Below, piece by piece: positions 26,803 to 36,102 of a stretch of 64,000 bases of DNA. The number at the start of each line of letters is the position of its first letter. The first letter of the stretch is position 1. This DNA is from Trichococcus flocculiformis (GTDB lineage Bacteria > Bacillota > Bacilli > Lactobacillales > Aerococcaceae): the NCBI RefSeq assembly GCF_900113645.1, contig NZ_FOQC01000001.1, forward strand, positions 59,093 through 123,092. Reading direction: 5' to 3'. The notes beneath the pieces were generated by a model. It saw only the letters and a list, made by a program, of their open reading frames with translations, searched no databases and was not told the origin of the DNA. The position numbers and the translations under genes were made by a program.

Positions 26803-26924
26803 CGGAAGTCTCTCAGCAATTGCGCTCTTCGATGCTCAGTTGCATGGGACTCTTAGGGATTCATCCCTTAGAGCCCCAGTACAAGGTGACCGTAGGGAAC
26901 GTTGCGTGGACAGATTTCCTAAAT

Positions 26925-26999
26925 TGTCATGACTCTTGCGATTTCAATCGCTTAGAGGCATGATACACTTGACCGATTAGGTCACAGTGTTTCCTTAAT
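26925..26999 (+). repeat. Hairpin module B inside repeat copy 2
   Basis: This module shares TGTCATG, CATGATACA and the general plan with module A. Its inner stem is GCGAT (26938-26942) with ATCGC (26947-26951), and its second stem is TGACC (26970-26974) with GGTCA (26980-26984). Bases differ from module A on both sides of the stem, so pairing is kept. It splits the core from the final terminator. Copies 1 and 3 have TTCTTTC at that place. Confidence 0.75.
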
Positions 27000-27161
27000 C
27001 AGGGCTGAACGAACCCGTTCAGCTTTTCTTAGTTACGGGTGGACTTTCCGGAAACTAAATTTTCGTGCTAATAGTACACATTTGTCGTATAATCAAAAAG
27101 GATGCTATTTTCAAAAGTACTTTGATAATAATGAGTCCATTCAAGGAAAGGAGGGAATGAA

Positions 27162-27851
27162 TTGGAAAAAATAGTCAAACAAATAGCAACTGATTTCTCC
27201 ATTGTTTTCAGGAACGAGAAACTTTTGCATGAAGCATTTACCCATTCATCTTATGTGAATGAGCATCGTCATCTGGCATTGCAGGACAATGAGCGGTTGG
27301 AATTTCTGGGAGACGCGGTCCTGGAAGTCATCATCTCCGATTATTTGTTTCATACTTATGACACGTGGCATGAAGGCAAAATGACCCGTCTGCGGGCGCA
27401 AATCGTCTGCGAACCTAGTTTATCTGCTTTCGCGAAGGATTGTCACTTCGACTCTTATATCCGTTTGGGTAAAGGGGAAGAGAATATGGGCGGAAGGCAA
27501 CGACCAGCGTTGCTGTGCGATGTATTCGAAGCGTTCATTGGGGCCGTTTACCTTGATCAAGGAATCGAAGCCGCCAGAAAGTTCATTAGCCAAGTCATGA
27601 TCACCAAGTTAAACGAGGATGCTTTTTCACATGTGATGGATTATAAGACCGGCCTCCAAGAAGAACTACAAAAAAACGGGGATGTGGATATCCAATATAT
27701 TCTTCTGAGTGAAGACGGGCCCGCACATGCAAAACAGTTCGATGTGGAAGTGCGGGCATTCGGAAAAGTGATGGGTCAAGGTCAAGGCCCTAGCAAAAAA
27801 GCAGCTGAACAAAAAGCGGCACAAAACGCTTTGGAATCTCTAAAAAAATGA
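27162..27851 (+). CDS. rnc: Ribonuclease III
   Basis: RNase III cleaves double-stranded RNA in rRNA processing and mRNA decay. The catalytic signature is NERLEFLGDAVLEVIISDYLF, with further acidic residues in CDVFEAFIGAVYLDQG. A C-terminal dsRNA-binding domain ends GPSKKAAEQKAAQNAL. The start is TTG 27162, six bases after AAGGAGGG. It is followed by smc, the conserved order, but preceded by repeat copy 2 and the peptide transporter instead of acpP. Confidence 0.96.
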   Translation: MEKIVKQIATDFSIVFRNEKLLHEAFTHSSYVNEHRHLALQDNERLEFLGDAVLEVIISDYLFHTYDTWHEGKMTRLRAQIVCEPSLSAFAKDCHFDSYIRLGKGEENMGGRQRPALLCDVFEAFIGAVYLDQGIEAARKFISQVMITKLNEDAFSHVMDYKTGLQEELQKNGDVDIQYILLSEDGPAHAKQFDVEVRAFGKVMGQGQGPSKKAAEQKAAQNALESLKK

Positions 27852-27882
27852 AAAGCAAGTTTCACCGGAAAGGATGTTTTCT

Positions 27883-30800
27883 TTGCATCTTGAAAGAATA
27901 GAAATGTCGGGTTTCAAATCATTCGCCGACAAAACCGTAATCGAATTTGATGAAGGTGTGACAGCGGTAGTAGGACCGAACGGAAGCGGCAAAAGCAACC
28001 TTTCTGAAGCTGTCCGTTGGGTATTGGGGGAACAATCCGCAAAAAATCTGCGCGGCAAAAAAATGGATGATATCGTGTTTGCCGGGTCGCAGACACGCAA
28101 GCCTGTCAACATTGCCGAAGTTACCCTCATCCTGAACAACGAGGACGGATTTCTGCCGCTGGAATTCAGCGAAGTAAGCATCACCAGAAGATACAACCGC
28201 AATGGCGACAGTGACTGTTTCATCAATAAAAAGCCATGCCGATTGAAAGACATAACGGAATTATTGATGGATTCAGGCATCGGAAAAGATTCTTTTTCCA
28301 TGATTTCGCAAGGGAAAGTGGAACAGATTTTTCAGAACAAACCTGAGGACAGAAGAGTCATATTCGAAGAGGCTGCCGGAGTAGCCAGATACAAGAATCG
28401 TAAAACGAGTGCTGAACGAAAGCTGTCCCAAACGGAAGAACATCTGAATCGGGTTGAGGACATCCTGCATGAAATCAACAGCCAACTCGCTCCTTTGGAA
28501 ATCCAAAGAAAAACAGCTTTGGATTTCCAGGAGAAAAAAACGTTATTAAGCGAGATTGAAATTGCTTTGACCGCTTCTGAAATTGAGAGGCTGAATGCGC
28601 AGTGGCAAATGAGCAAACGCGAGCTGGCTGATTATGACCGAAAAATCAGCATGGAAGAACAATCGCTTGCGGTCACGCAGGCTGCCTTGAAGAAACTCAA
28701 GCAAAAGCTGGATGCTTGCGACGAACAGTTGGAAACACTGCAGACCGGCTACGTAACAGTCATCCAGAAATTGGAACAGCTGGAAGGTCAAAAGCAGATT
28801 TTCCAGCAACGGGCAATGTACTCATCTAAGAATCAAGAAGAGCAAGCCCAAATCATCGCTGAAAAAGAGGCACTGATCAAGACCGAAAAAGCCAATCTGG
28901 CAGCTTTACGGACTGAACTTGCGGCGAAAGTGGAAGTAAGGAAAAATCTCTCTGAAAAAAGAGCGAGCCTTTTCGAAAAGGAAGCACAGCTGACGCAAAA
29001 TAAGGCGGAGCTTGTCCAACAACTCCGGAATGATTACATCAACAAGCTGCAGGAACAATCCAGCAACCGCAACACAACCGTCCATCTTGAAAAAGAAATG
29101 ACGCTCGCAACCGAACAAGAGCACCGTTTCCTTTCGAAAGGCGACGAACTCAGGAAGCATCTGCGCCAACTAAAAGCGAAACAGCAAGCGTTGAATGAGG
29201 AATACGTCACGTTTGTTGAAGAGAACGCCAATCTGGAATCGGAACTGCAGGACTGCAAACAGAATAGCTTCCAGCTCGTATCCAAACTCCAACAACTGAA
29301 TGCGGAGTTGGATACCGTAACCCGGAATCTGCAGCAGGCGGAAGCAAGGCGTGAGAGCCAGCAGGAGTTGGACGACAGCTATGCCAGTTATTATCAAGGC
29401 GTAAAGGAAATGCTGCGGAGAAGGGAAAGTGTTCCGGGTATCCGTGGTCCCGTCGCCGAATTGATCCAAGTTCCAGAAAAATACACCTTGGCCATAGAAA
29501 TTGCACTGGGAGCCACTATGCAGCACATCGTAGTAGCCGATGAACGCACTGCATCGCAGTGTATCGGCATTCTGAAAGCCCAACACTTAGGGCGCGCCAC
29601 TTTTCTGCCGATGACAGTCATCCAGGGCAAGTCCTTGCCCGCGTCTGTGCGGGCGACATTAGAAGCCAGCCCCGGATATATCGGCATCGCGAATGAGCTG
29701 ATCGGTCATGAGGAAATGTACAAAGCGATCGTCAGCAGTCTGTTGGGGACAACGATCGTAGCGTCAAATATCCAGGACGGCCTTCAGATTTCCAAAAAAT
29801 TGCAGAGCCGTTATCGGATCGTAACCCTGGAAGGGGATGTCATCCATGCCGGTGGATCGATGACGGGTGGCGCGACGAGGCGTCAACAAGAAGCGTCCTT
29901 ATTGGCCCGCAAAAATAATCTGAATAAGCTGACCGAATACGTGCAACAGCTGTCCGTACAATACAATCAGCTGAAACGGGAGCAAGAAAAATGGTCGCTG
30001 CAGCAACAAAGCTTGCAGGAACAATTAGATGACAAACGCCAAAAAGCGACAATCAAACAGTTTGAACTGCAGCAAAGGGAATCTTCCCTGCAGCAAGTGA
30101 CAGCCGAAATTGCGACGAAAGAAAAAGAATCGGCTGCGCATGAATATGAAAAGCGCATGTTTTATGAAGAGCAAGAAGATAGACAAACGCGATTGGCTCA
30201 AGCCCAAAAAAATTTGCTTATCCTTAACAAAGAAATCGATCAGCTTCAAAAGGATATAGCGGAATCCAGCTTGAATGAAGAGGAACGCTTGAAACTGCTG
30301 CAGGACGTTCAGGTGAACCGCCAGCAAGCAGATCAGGAGCTTGCTGTCCTGCAAGAGCAGGAAAAGCAATTGCGGCGTGATGTGAAACGGTCGACCGAAC
30401 GCATCCAAACGGAACAGGAAGCCATCAGCTCATTGAAGGGCAAACAAGATCAAGTCGCTAAGCTGGCCGATACGGAGACGCTCACCATCCAAGAGATCAC
30501 AACGCAGCTGAAGTCCGCCAGTGCAGAAAAAGAGCGATTCGATGCAGAATTAAGACAATTACGGGAGCAAAAAAAACAAACCGAACAAAATCGTGCTCTT
30601 CAGGAAACCGAACAGAACGAAAAAAATAAAAACCTCCAAAAACTATGGAGTGAGCACGCCAAACTGGAGACAAACGCTGGACGCTACGAAATCGCCATCG
30701 ACCACCACCTTGCGCACTTGAGCGAGGAGTACGGTCTCAGCTTCGAAGCTGCGAAACAAGACCATCACTTGACCCAAGAGCCCGAAGAGGCAGCCCGACA

Positions 30801-31443
30801 AGTTAAAAAGCTGAAAAAAGACATCGAGGAGTTGGGTCCGATCAATATGGGGGCGATTGAGGAATATGATCGCATTTCCGAAAGATTCATTTTCCTTTCG
30901 GAACAGCAAACGGATCTGCTTTCTGCCCGAGGGAATCTCCTGAATACGATGAACGAAATGGACGATGAAGTCCGGTTGCGTTTCAAGGAGACTTTCATCC
31001 AGATCAAAAAGCAATTCGAAAAAACCTTCCCGAAATTATTCGGCGGCGGCAAAGCGACGTTGGAGCTGACTAATCCGAACGACCTGTTGGAAACTGGAAT
31101 TGAAATTGTGGCGCAACCGCCAGGCAAAAAACTTCAGCAACTCAGTCTGCTCTCAGGAGGGGAAAAAGCCTTTACCGCGATCGCACTCTTGTTCGCCATC
31201 ATCGAGGTCAAACCGGTACCATTCTGTATTTTGGATGAAGTGGAGGCTGCCTTGGATGAAGCGAATGTGTCCCGTTTCGGGAAATACTTGGCGGCATCCA
31301 CCGAATTGACCCAGTTCATCGTGATTACCCACCGCAAAGGCACGATGGAAGAAGCGGATGCATTGTACGGTGTGACCATGCAGGACTCCGGCGTATCCCG
31401 CTTGGCATCGGTAAAATTTGAAGATTACGAAGACATAGGTTAA
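27883..31443 (+). CDS. smc: Chromosome condensation protein SMC
   Basis: SMC is the large ATPase of condensin that compacts and separates chromosomes with ScpAB. The N-terminal head has GFKSFADKT and Walker A GPNGSGKSN. Two long coiled coils flank a hinge (GIRGPVAELIQVPEKYTLAIEI onward, about residues 515-660). The C-terminal head has signature LSGGEKA near residue 1090 and Walker B ILDEVEAALDEAN. TTG 27883 gives the standard MHLERIEMSGFKSFA start. ATG 27874, annotated by default, would add three residues but abuts AAAGGA. Confidence 0.96.
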   Translation: MHLERIEMSGFKSFADKTVIEFDEGVTAVVGPNGSGKSNLSEAVRWVLGEQSAKNLRGKKMDDIVFAGSQTRKPVNIAEVTLILNNEDGFLPLEFSEVSITRRYNRNGDSDCFINKKPCRLKDITELLMDSGIGKDSFSMISQGKVEQIFQNKPEDRRVIFEEAAGVARYKNRKTSAERKLSQTEEHLNRVEDILHEINSQLAPLEIQRKTALDFQEKKTLLSEIEIALTASEIERLNAQWQMSKRELADYDRKISMEEQSLAVTQAALKKLKQKLDACDEQLETLQTGYVTVIQKLEQLEGQKQIFQQRAMYSSKNQEEQAQIIAEKEALIKTEKANLAALRTELAAKVEVRKNLSEKRASLFEKEAQLTQNKAELVQQLRNDYINKLQEQSSNRNTTVHLEKEMTLATEQEHRFLSKGDELRKHLRQLKAKQQALNEEYVTFVEENANLESELQDCKQNSFQLVSKLQQLNAELDTVTRNLQQAEARRESQQELDDSYASYYQGVKEMLRRRESVPGIRGPVAELIQVPEKYTLAIEIALGATMQHIVVADERTASQCIGILKAQHLGRATFLPMTVIQGKSLPASVRATLEASPGYIGIANELIGHEEMYKAIVSSLLGTTIVASNIQDGLQISKKLQSRYRIVTLEGDVIHAGGSMTGGATRRQQEASLLARKNNLNKLTEYVQQLSVQYNQLKREQEKWSLQQQSLQEQLDDKRQKATIKQFELQQRESSLQQVTAEIATKEKESAAHEYEKRMFYEEQEDRQTRLAQAQKNLLILNKEIDQLQKDIAESSLNEEERLKLLQDVQVNRQQADQELAVLQEQEKQLRRDVKRSTERIQTEQEAISSLKGKQDQVAKLADTETLTIQEITTQLKSASAEKERFDAELRQLREQKKQTEQNRALQETEQNEKNKNLQKLWSEHAKLETNAGRYEIAIDHHLAHLSEEYGLSFEAAKQDHHLTQEPEEAARQVKKLKKDIEELGPINMGAIEEYDRISERFIFLSEQQTDLLSARGNLLNTMNEMDDEVRLRFKETFIQIKKQFEKTFPKLFGGGKATLELTNPNDLLETGIEIVAQPPGKKLQQLSLLSGGEKAFTAIALLFAIIEVKPVPFCILDEVEAALDEANVSRFGKYLAASTELTQFIVITHRKGTMEEADALYGVTMQDSGVSRLASVKFEDYEDIG

Positions 31444-31457
31444 GGGGATGAAGATAA

Positions 31458-32270
31458 ATGATTAAATTGATAGCACTTGACTTGGATGGCACATTGCTGA
31501 ATCCTGACAAAAAAATCAGTGAAGCGAACAAACTAGCAATCCATCGTGCCAGGGAAGCAGACGTGAAAATCGTCCTTTGTACCGGACGCCCACTCATGGG
31601 CATCAAAGCTTACGTGGACGAACTGGACTTGCTTCAAGCAGAAGATTACTCGATCACTTATAACGGCGGCTTGGTTCAAAAAAATAAAACATCGGAAATC
31701 ATTTCCCAAAAAGTGCTGAACTACGGTCAAATCGTGGAACTCTATGATCTGAGCAAGGAACTGAACATCCCGATGAACATGCTGGATCTGGAATTCGTAT
31801 ACGAACCGGAATACCCGCAAGGCAGGGAGTCCTTGTACAAGAGCCTGCAGAGTTCAAGCTTGCCGTTCGTTGAGAAGAAAATCGAAGACTTTCAGGAACA
31901 GGATGCGTTCAATAAAGTAGTTTTTTGCATCGCACCTGCTGTACTGGATGAAGCAATCGCGAAGATACCGGCGTACTTCTACAGCAAGTATTCGATGATG
32001 AAATCGCGCCCGCTTCTGTTTGAAGTCATGCATCCTGAAGTTGATAAAGGCAACGGTATCGCAGCTTTATGCGATCATCTTGGAATCACTGCCGATGAGG
32101 TCATGGCTTGCGGAGATGAAGAGAACGATTTGGCGATGCTGGATTTTGCGGGTGTAAGCGTCGCGATGGGCAACGCACCAGATAAAATCAAAGAACGGGC
32201 TAGTTTTATCACGAAAACAAACGGGGAAGATGGCGTTGCACACGCCATCGAAACGTTCGTCTTTGCGTAA
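31458..32270 (+). CDS. Cof-type HAD hydrolase
   Basis: This 270-residue haloacid dehalogenase-like phosphatase has motif I LDLDGTLLNPDKKIS, motif II CTGRP, and motifs III-IV in DKGNGIAALCDHLG and CGDEENDLAML. The large C2 cap between motifs II and III places it in the Cof/YidA group, which acts on sugar phosphates or similar small substrates. The actual substrate cannot be told. It sits between smc and ftsY, an insertion seen in lactic acid bacteria. Confidence 0.9.
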   Translation: MIKLIALDLDGTLLNPDKKISEANKLAIHRAREADVKIVLCTGRPLMGIKAYVDELDLLQAEDYSITYNGGLVQKNKTSEIISQKVLNYGQIVELYDLSKELNIPMNMLDLEFVYEPEYPQGRESLYKSLQSSSLPFVEKKIEDFQEQDAFNKVVFCIAPAVLDEAIAKIPAYFYSKYSMMKSRPLLFEVMHPEVDKGNGIAALCDHLGITADEVMACGDEENDLAMLDFAGVSVAMGNAPDKIKERASFITKTNGEDGVAHAIETFVFA

Positions 32271-32302
32271 TTTCAGACTGGCATAAGAGAGGAAGTGTTC
32301 AA

Positions 32303-33316
32303 ATGGGATTATTCGATCGAATAAAGCGCGCATTTACAGGTGAAGATGTTGTTCAGATACCGGTAACTGAAGAAAATAAGATTGTCATCGATAAATTCGA
32401 TAAAGGCATGGAAAAGACACGCAAAAGCTTTTCAGAGAAGATGAATGAACTATTCGCCGGTTTTCGGGAAGTAGATGAAGAGTTTTTTGACGATTTGGAG
32501 GAAACGCTGATTTCCGCAGACGTCGGGTTTGATATGACGTTGGCACTATCGGATGTACTGCGTGATGAAGTCAAGATGAAGAACGTGCGCACGGGAGAAC
32601 AAGTGAAGAATGTCATCATCGAAAAAATGGTCGAAATCTATGAAAAAGGCCAGACGGAATTGCCTACCATCAAAATAAATGAAAATGGGCCGACCGTCAT
32701 TCTTTTTGTGGGCGTAAACGGAGTGGGGAAAACGACTACCATCGGAAAATATGCTTACCAGTTGAAGAACCAAGGGAACAGCGTCTTGTTGGCGGCCGGG
32801 GATACTTTCCGAGCCGGAGCTATCGAACAGCTGGAGGTTTGGGGGCAACGTGTAGGCGTGCCGGTTGTGACAAGCGATGCAAAAAGCGATCCGGCTTCCG
32901 TCGTATATGACGCCCTGAAGCAAGCCAAAGAAGAAAATTATGACTACTTATTGATCGATACGGCAGGAAGACTCCAGAACAAAGTGAACCTGATGAAGGA
33001 ATTGGAGAAAATCAATCGGATCATCGCAAGAGAAATACCCGGCGGCGCAACCGAAACATTGCTGGTGTTGGATGCCACGACCGGTCAGAACGCTTTGATA
33101 CAAGCGAAGCAATTCAAGGAGACGACCGATGTCACCGGTCTGATTCTGACGAAATTGGACGGAACGGCGAAAGGCGGGGTCATCCTGGCGATTCGTCAAG
33201 AAATGGACATCCCCGTCAAATTCGTCGGGTTGGGTGAAGGCCTGGATGATCTGCAGCCCTTTGATCCGGAGCAGTATATTTACGGATTGGTAAAGGATCT
33301 GCTTGAGAAAAAATAA
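32303..33316 (+). CDS. ftsY: Signal recognition particle receptor FtsY
   Basis: FtsY is the SRP receptor GTPase that docks ribosome-SRP complexes at the membrane. A short N-terminal A region leads to the four-helix N domain, then G motifs GVNGVGKTTTIGK, DTFRAGAIEQLEVW, DTAGRLQ and TKLDGTAKGG. Length is 337 residues, near B. subtilis FtsY. The partner ffh follows after ylxM. Confidence 0.97.
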   Translation: MGLFDRIKRAFTGEDVVQIPVTEENKIVIDKFDKGMEKTRKSFSEKMNELFAGFREVDEEFFDDLEETLISADVGFDMTLALSDVLRDEVKMKNVRTGEQVKNVIIEKMVEIYEKGQTELPTIKINENGPTVILFVGVNGVGKTTTIGKYAYQLKNQGNSVLLAAGDTFRAGAIEQLEVWGQRVGVPVVTSDAKSDPASVVYDALKQAKEENYDYLLIDTAGRLQNKVNLMKELEKINRIIAREIPGGATETLLVLDATTGQNALIQAKQFKETTDVTGLILTKLDGTAKGGVILAIRQEMDIPVKFVGLGEGLDDLQPFDPEQYIYGLVKDLLEKK

Positions 33317-33377
33317 GGAAATAGATCGTCCTGCCTCGTAAGGCACGTTTCATAGTAAGTGCCGACAGAAGCATGGT

Positions 33378-33422
33378 CAGGCCGGCAATCGCATCGGGAT
33401 TGCCGGCCTGATTTTGCTTTTT
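33378..33422 (+). terminator. Intrinsic terminator after ftsY
   Basis: CAGGCCGGCAATC and GATTGCCGGCCTG are perfect 13-base arms around a 7-base loop, followed by ATTTTGCTTTTTG. It ends the rnc-ftsY unit. Confidence 0.9.
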
Positions 33423-33455
33423 GTTGTGGTGACACTGCTTCAGTGCAATTTATGG

Positions 33456-33484
33456 TTGACTAAGCTTGGCAAAATCGGTAATCT
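33456..33484 (+). promoter_or_regulatory. ylxM-ffh promoter
   Basis: TTGACT and TAATCT are 17 bases apart, about 55 bases ahead of the ylxM start. No other good pair is closer. Confidence 0.6.
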
Positions 33485-33538
33485 AATGAAGTGTAAAGAT
33501 TTTTTCTTGACAATCCGTACGAGAAGGAAGGTATTCTG

Positions 33539-33886
33539 ATGGAACTGGAAAAAACCAATAATATGAATACTCTTTATGAATTCTATAATGTCCTGTTGAC
33601 AAACAAACAGAAAGGCTATCTTTCTTTGTATTATGGTGATGACTATTCGTTGGGCGAAATCGCTGAAGAGTTCGAGGTCAGCCGGCAGGCAGTGTACGAC
33701 AACATCAAGCGCACCGAAAAGATTCTGATGGATTATGAACAGAAGTTGAAGCTGGCGCAAAACTATAGACTCCGGAATAAAAAGTTGGATGAATTGGCGA
33801 ATTACGCCGAAGAAAAATATCCCGACGACAGATCCTTGCAAAGGCTGATCGCAAATCTGGAAGAACTGGATGACAAAGATGAATAA
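33539..33886 (+). CDS. ylxM: SRP-associated helix-turn-helix protein YlxM
   Basis: This 115-residue protein has a sigma-factor-like helix-turn-helix: [20 protein letters not shown], then [20 protein letters not shown]. YlxM is encoded with ffh across Firmicutes and modulates SRP activity in streptococci. The stop is 20 bases before ffh, so the two should be cotranscribed. Confidence 0.92.
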   Translation: MELEKTNNMNTLYEFYNVLLTNKQKGYLSLYYGDDYSLGEIAEEFEVSRQAVYDNIKRTEKILMDYEQKLKLAQNYRLRNKKLDELANYAEEKYPDDRSLQRLIANLEELDDKDE

Positions 33887-33906
33887 ACAGTAAGGAAGTG
33901 GAAAAT

Positions 33907-35319
33907 ATGGCATTTGAAGGATTGTCTGAGCGTCTCCAAGGCGCGATGACCAAAATCGGCAAAAAAGGCAAGATTACGGAAGCCGATCTTAAGGAAATGA
34001 TGCGTGAAGTACGTCTGGCTTTACTGGAAGCCGACGTGAATTTTAAAGTAGTAAAAGATTTCGTCAAAAAAGTGAATGAGCGAGCGTTGGGCTCTGATGT
34101 GCTCGAGTCACTTTCACCGACACAACAAGTCATCAAAATCGTCAACGAAGAGTTGACGGAATTGATGGGTGGGCAGCAGGAACCGTTCCAATTTTCTGCT
34201 AAACCTCCAACCGTCGTGATGATGGTCGGCTTGCAGGGTGCAGGTAAAACCACAACTGCCGGAAAGCTTGCCAACTACATGAAGAAAAAAGAAAATAAGC
34301 GCCCGATGCTGGTAGCAGCCGACGTTTATCGCCCGGCAGCGATCAATCAATTGCAGACTTTAGGCAAACAATTGGATTTCCCGGTTTATGCGTTGGGAGC
34401 GGAAGCGAATCCGGTCGATATTGCGAAGCAGGCCGTTGAACAAGCCAAACTCGATGGCCGCGATCTGGTCATCATCGATACGGCGGGACGATTGCACGTG
34501 GATGAAGTATTGATGACAGAGTTGAAGAACATCAAAGCTGCCGTCAATCCTACCGAGATCCTATTTACCGTGGATGCGATGACGGGGCAAGATGCCGTCA
34601 ACGTAGCAAAATCTTTCAATGAACAGCTCGGCATAACCGGTGTCATTTTGACTAAATTGGATGGAGATACACGCGGGGGGGCTGCGCTGTCAATCCGATC
34701 GGTAACCGGAAAGCCAATCAAATTTACGGGTCAAGGTGAAAAGCTGGAAGATTTTGAACCATTCTACCCTGAACGCATGTCTTCCAGAATTTTGGGTATG
34801 GGCGATCTGATGACATTGATCGAACGCGCGCAACAAGATTTTGATGAGACGAAAGCAGCAGAAATGGCTGCAAAAATCCGCGAGAACACTTTCAATTTCA
34901 ATGACTTCATCGAGCAGATGGATCAGGTCACCAACATGGGGCCGCTTGAGGACCTACTGAAGATGATTCCGGGCATGAGCAATGTTCCCGGATTGGATCA
35001 AATGAAGATAGATCCGAAAGATGTAGCCCATATGAAGGCAATTGTACTTTCGATGACGCCCGCTGAACGCGAAAACCCTGAAATTCTTTCACAGAGCAGA
35101 CGCAGACGGATCGCGAAAGGTTCTGCAAGATCATTGGCGGAAGTAAACCGTCTGATCAAGCAATTCAACGAATCCAGAGACATGATGAACAAGATGTCCA
35201 AAGGTAATTTTGCAGGTATGGAAGGCCTCCTAGGACAAGGCCCTAAAGGCAAAATGGGCAAGCTGGCCATGCAGCAAATGGCCAGACGGATGAACAAAAA
35301 GAAGAAAAAGAAAAAATAA
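33907..35319 (+). CDS. ffh: Signal recognition particle protein Ffh
   Basis: Ffh binds signal sequences and SRP RNA and targets nascent membrane proteins. It has the N domain (MAFEGLSERLQGAMTKI), G motifs GLQGAGKTTTAGK, DTAGRLHVD and TKLDGDTRGGAAL, and a methionine-rich M domain with RRRRIAKGSARS, where SRP RNA binds. I choose ATG 33907 (470 residues) after AAGGAAG; a GTG three codons upstream overlaps that site. The protein ends in a lysine run. Confidence 0.97.
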   Translation: MAFEGLSERLQGAMTKIGKKGKITEADLKEMMREVRLALLEADVNFKVVKDFVKKVNERALGSDVLESLSPTQQVIKIVNEELTELMGGQQEPFQFSAKPPTVVMMVGLQGAGKTTTAGKLANYMKKKENKRPMLVAADVYRPAAINQLQTLGKQLDFPVYALGAEANPVDIAKQAVEQAKLDGRDLVIIDTAGRLHVDEVLMTELKNIKAAVNPTEILFTVDAMTGQDAVNVAKSFNEQLGITGVILTKLDGDTRGGAALSIRSVTGKPIKFTGQGEKLEDFEPFYPERMSSRILGMGDLMTLIERAQQDFDETKAAEMAAKIRENTFNFNDFIEQMDQVTNMGPLEDLLKMIPGMSNVPGLDQMKIDPKDVAHMKAIVLSMTPAERENPEILSQSRRRRIAKGSARSLAEVNRLIKQFNESRDMMNKMSKGNFAGMEGLLGQGPKGKMGKLAMQQMARRMNKKKKKKK

Positions 35320-35342
35320 TTCCAAGTGTAAAGAGAAAACAC

Positions 35343-35371
35343 TTTACAAGCAAATGGAAAACTGGTAATAT
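35343..35371 (+). promoter_or_regulatory. rpsP promoter with TGTAAA-N10-TTTACA repeat
   Basis: TTTACA and TAATAT are 17 bases apart with TGG just before the -10. The -35 is also the right arm of TGTAAA-N10-TTTACA (from 35327), the same arrangement as at rplS (37395-37416). Confidence 0.7.
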
Positions 35372-35411
35372 ATAAAAATGTGAGATATAGATATATGGAG
35401 GTGTTATATAA

Positions 35412-35684
35412 ATGGCAGTTAAAATTCGTTTAAAACGTATGGGTTCTAAAAGAAACCCGTTTTACCGCGTCGTTGTAGCTGATTCACGTTCTCCACGTGA
35501 TGGACGTTTCATCGAAAAAGTAGGTACATACAATCCAGTTGTTGAACCAGCTGAAGTTAAATTTGACGAAGAGTTAGTTTTGAAATGGTTAGCTGAAGGT
35601 GCACAACCTTCTGATACAGTTCGCAACTTACTTTCTCAACAAGGTATTATGAAAAAATTCCACGACTCTAAGTTAGCTAAATAA
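35412..35684 (+). CDS. rpsP: 30S ribosomal protein S16
   Basis: This 90-residue S16 begins [19 protein letters not shown] and includes [15 protein letters not shown]. It opens the rpsP-khpA-rimM-trmD block that couples ribosome and tRNA maturation. Codon use is biased to common codons, consistent with high expression. GGAGGTG lies ahead of the ATG. Confidence 0.98.
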   Translation: MAVKIRLKRMGSKRNPFYRVVVADSRSPRDGRFIEKVGTYNPVVEPAEVKFDEELVLKWLAEGAQPSDTVRNLLSQQGIMKKFHDSKLAK

Positions 35685-35697
35685 AAGGGTGGTTTAA

Positions 35698-35943
35698 ATG
35701 CCTGAAATTTCAGATTTAATCCTGACAATTGTCAAACCTTTGATCGTCCACGATGATAAGATGTCCATCGAAATCAAAGAGACAAGTGAGTTCATGGAAT
35801 ATCATTTGCATCTTGATGCCGAGGATGTCGGCCGTGTGATCGGCAAACAGGGACGTGTCGCCAGAGCGATCCGTACAATTGTATACAGTGTCAGAACCAA
35901 AGGCACAAAACGTGTCCGCCTTGTGATCGAAGGGTCCGAATAA
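35698..35943 (+). CDS. khpA: KH-domain RNA-binding protein KhpA
   Basis: This 81-residue protein is a single KH domain with the GXXG-type loop in VGRVIGKQGRVARAIR. In streptococci and B. subtilis KhpA pairs with KhpB (Jag) and affects division and sRNA-bound transcripts. It lies 13 bases after rpsP, its normal place. ylqD, next in Bacillus, is absent. Confidence 0.94.
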   Translation: MPEISDLILTIVKPLIVHDDKMSIEIKETSEFMEYHLHLDAEDVGRVIGKQGRVARAIRTIVYSVRTKGTKRVRLVIEGSE

Positions 35944-36102
35944 TCTGCTCTAATTGCGGATTCGGTCGTTTCCGATTGGTGGATGCCTAACTTAATAGCG
36001 AATAGATAGAAGCGGATGATGATACAGTAGTAGCACTTATCCCTTCTATTTTATTATGTACAGAAATGTTGACAGTACGATTTATGTAAGGAGAGGTGAA
36101 AA

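Larger units (their letters stand above)
26558..27030 (+). repeat. Structured intergenic repeat, copy 2 (longest; candidate ncRNA)
   Basis: This is the longest of the three copies, at 473 bp. It starts AGGAATTTATAAAATTT, keeps the TCCAGCTTCACGGGTTAGCC block and the core (26819-26925 is identical to 61235-61341), and ends with the GCTGAACG-AACC-CGTTCAGC hairpin plus TTTTCTT. Two related inserts, module A (26725-26802) and module B (26925-26999), start exactly 200 bases apart; each opens with TGTCATG and contains two hairpins. GGAAGTCTCTC (26804-26814) can pair with GACAGATTTCC (26909-26919), enclosing the core. A short reading frame (26573-26764) is not conserved. It lies between oppA and rnc. 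Function is unknown. Confidence 0.8.

Noticed and set aside
33490..33511. TGTAAA...TTGACA ahead of ylxM as a third member of the rpsP/rplS motif
   Set aside because: The spacer is nine bases, the arms do not match, and no -10 lies at the right distance. The TTGACT/TAATCT pair upstream is the better promoter.
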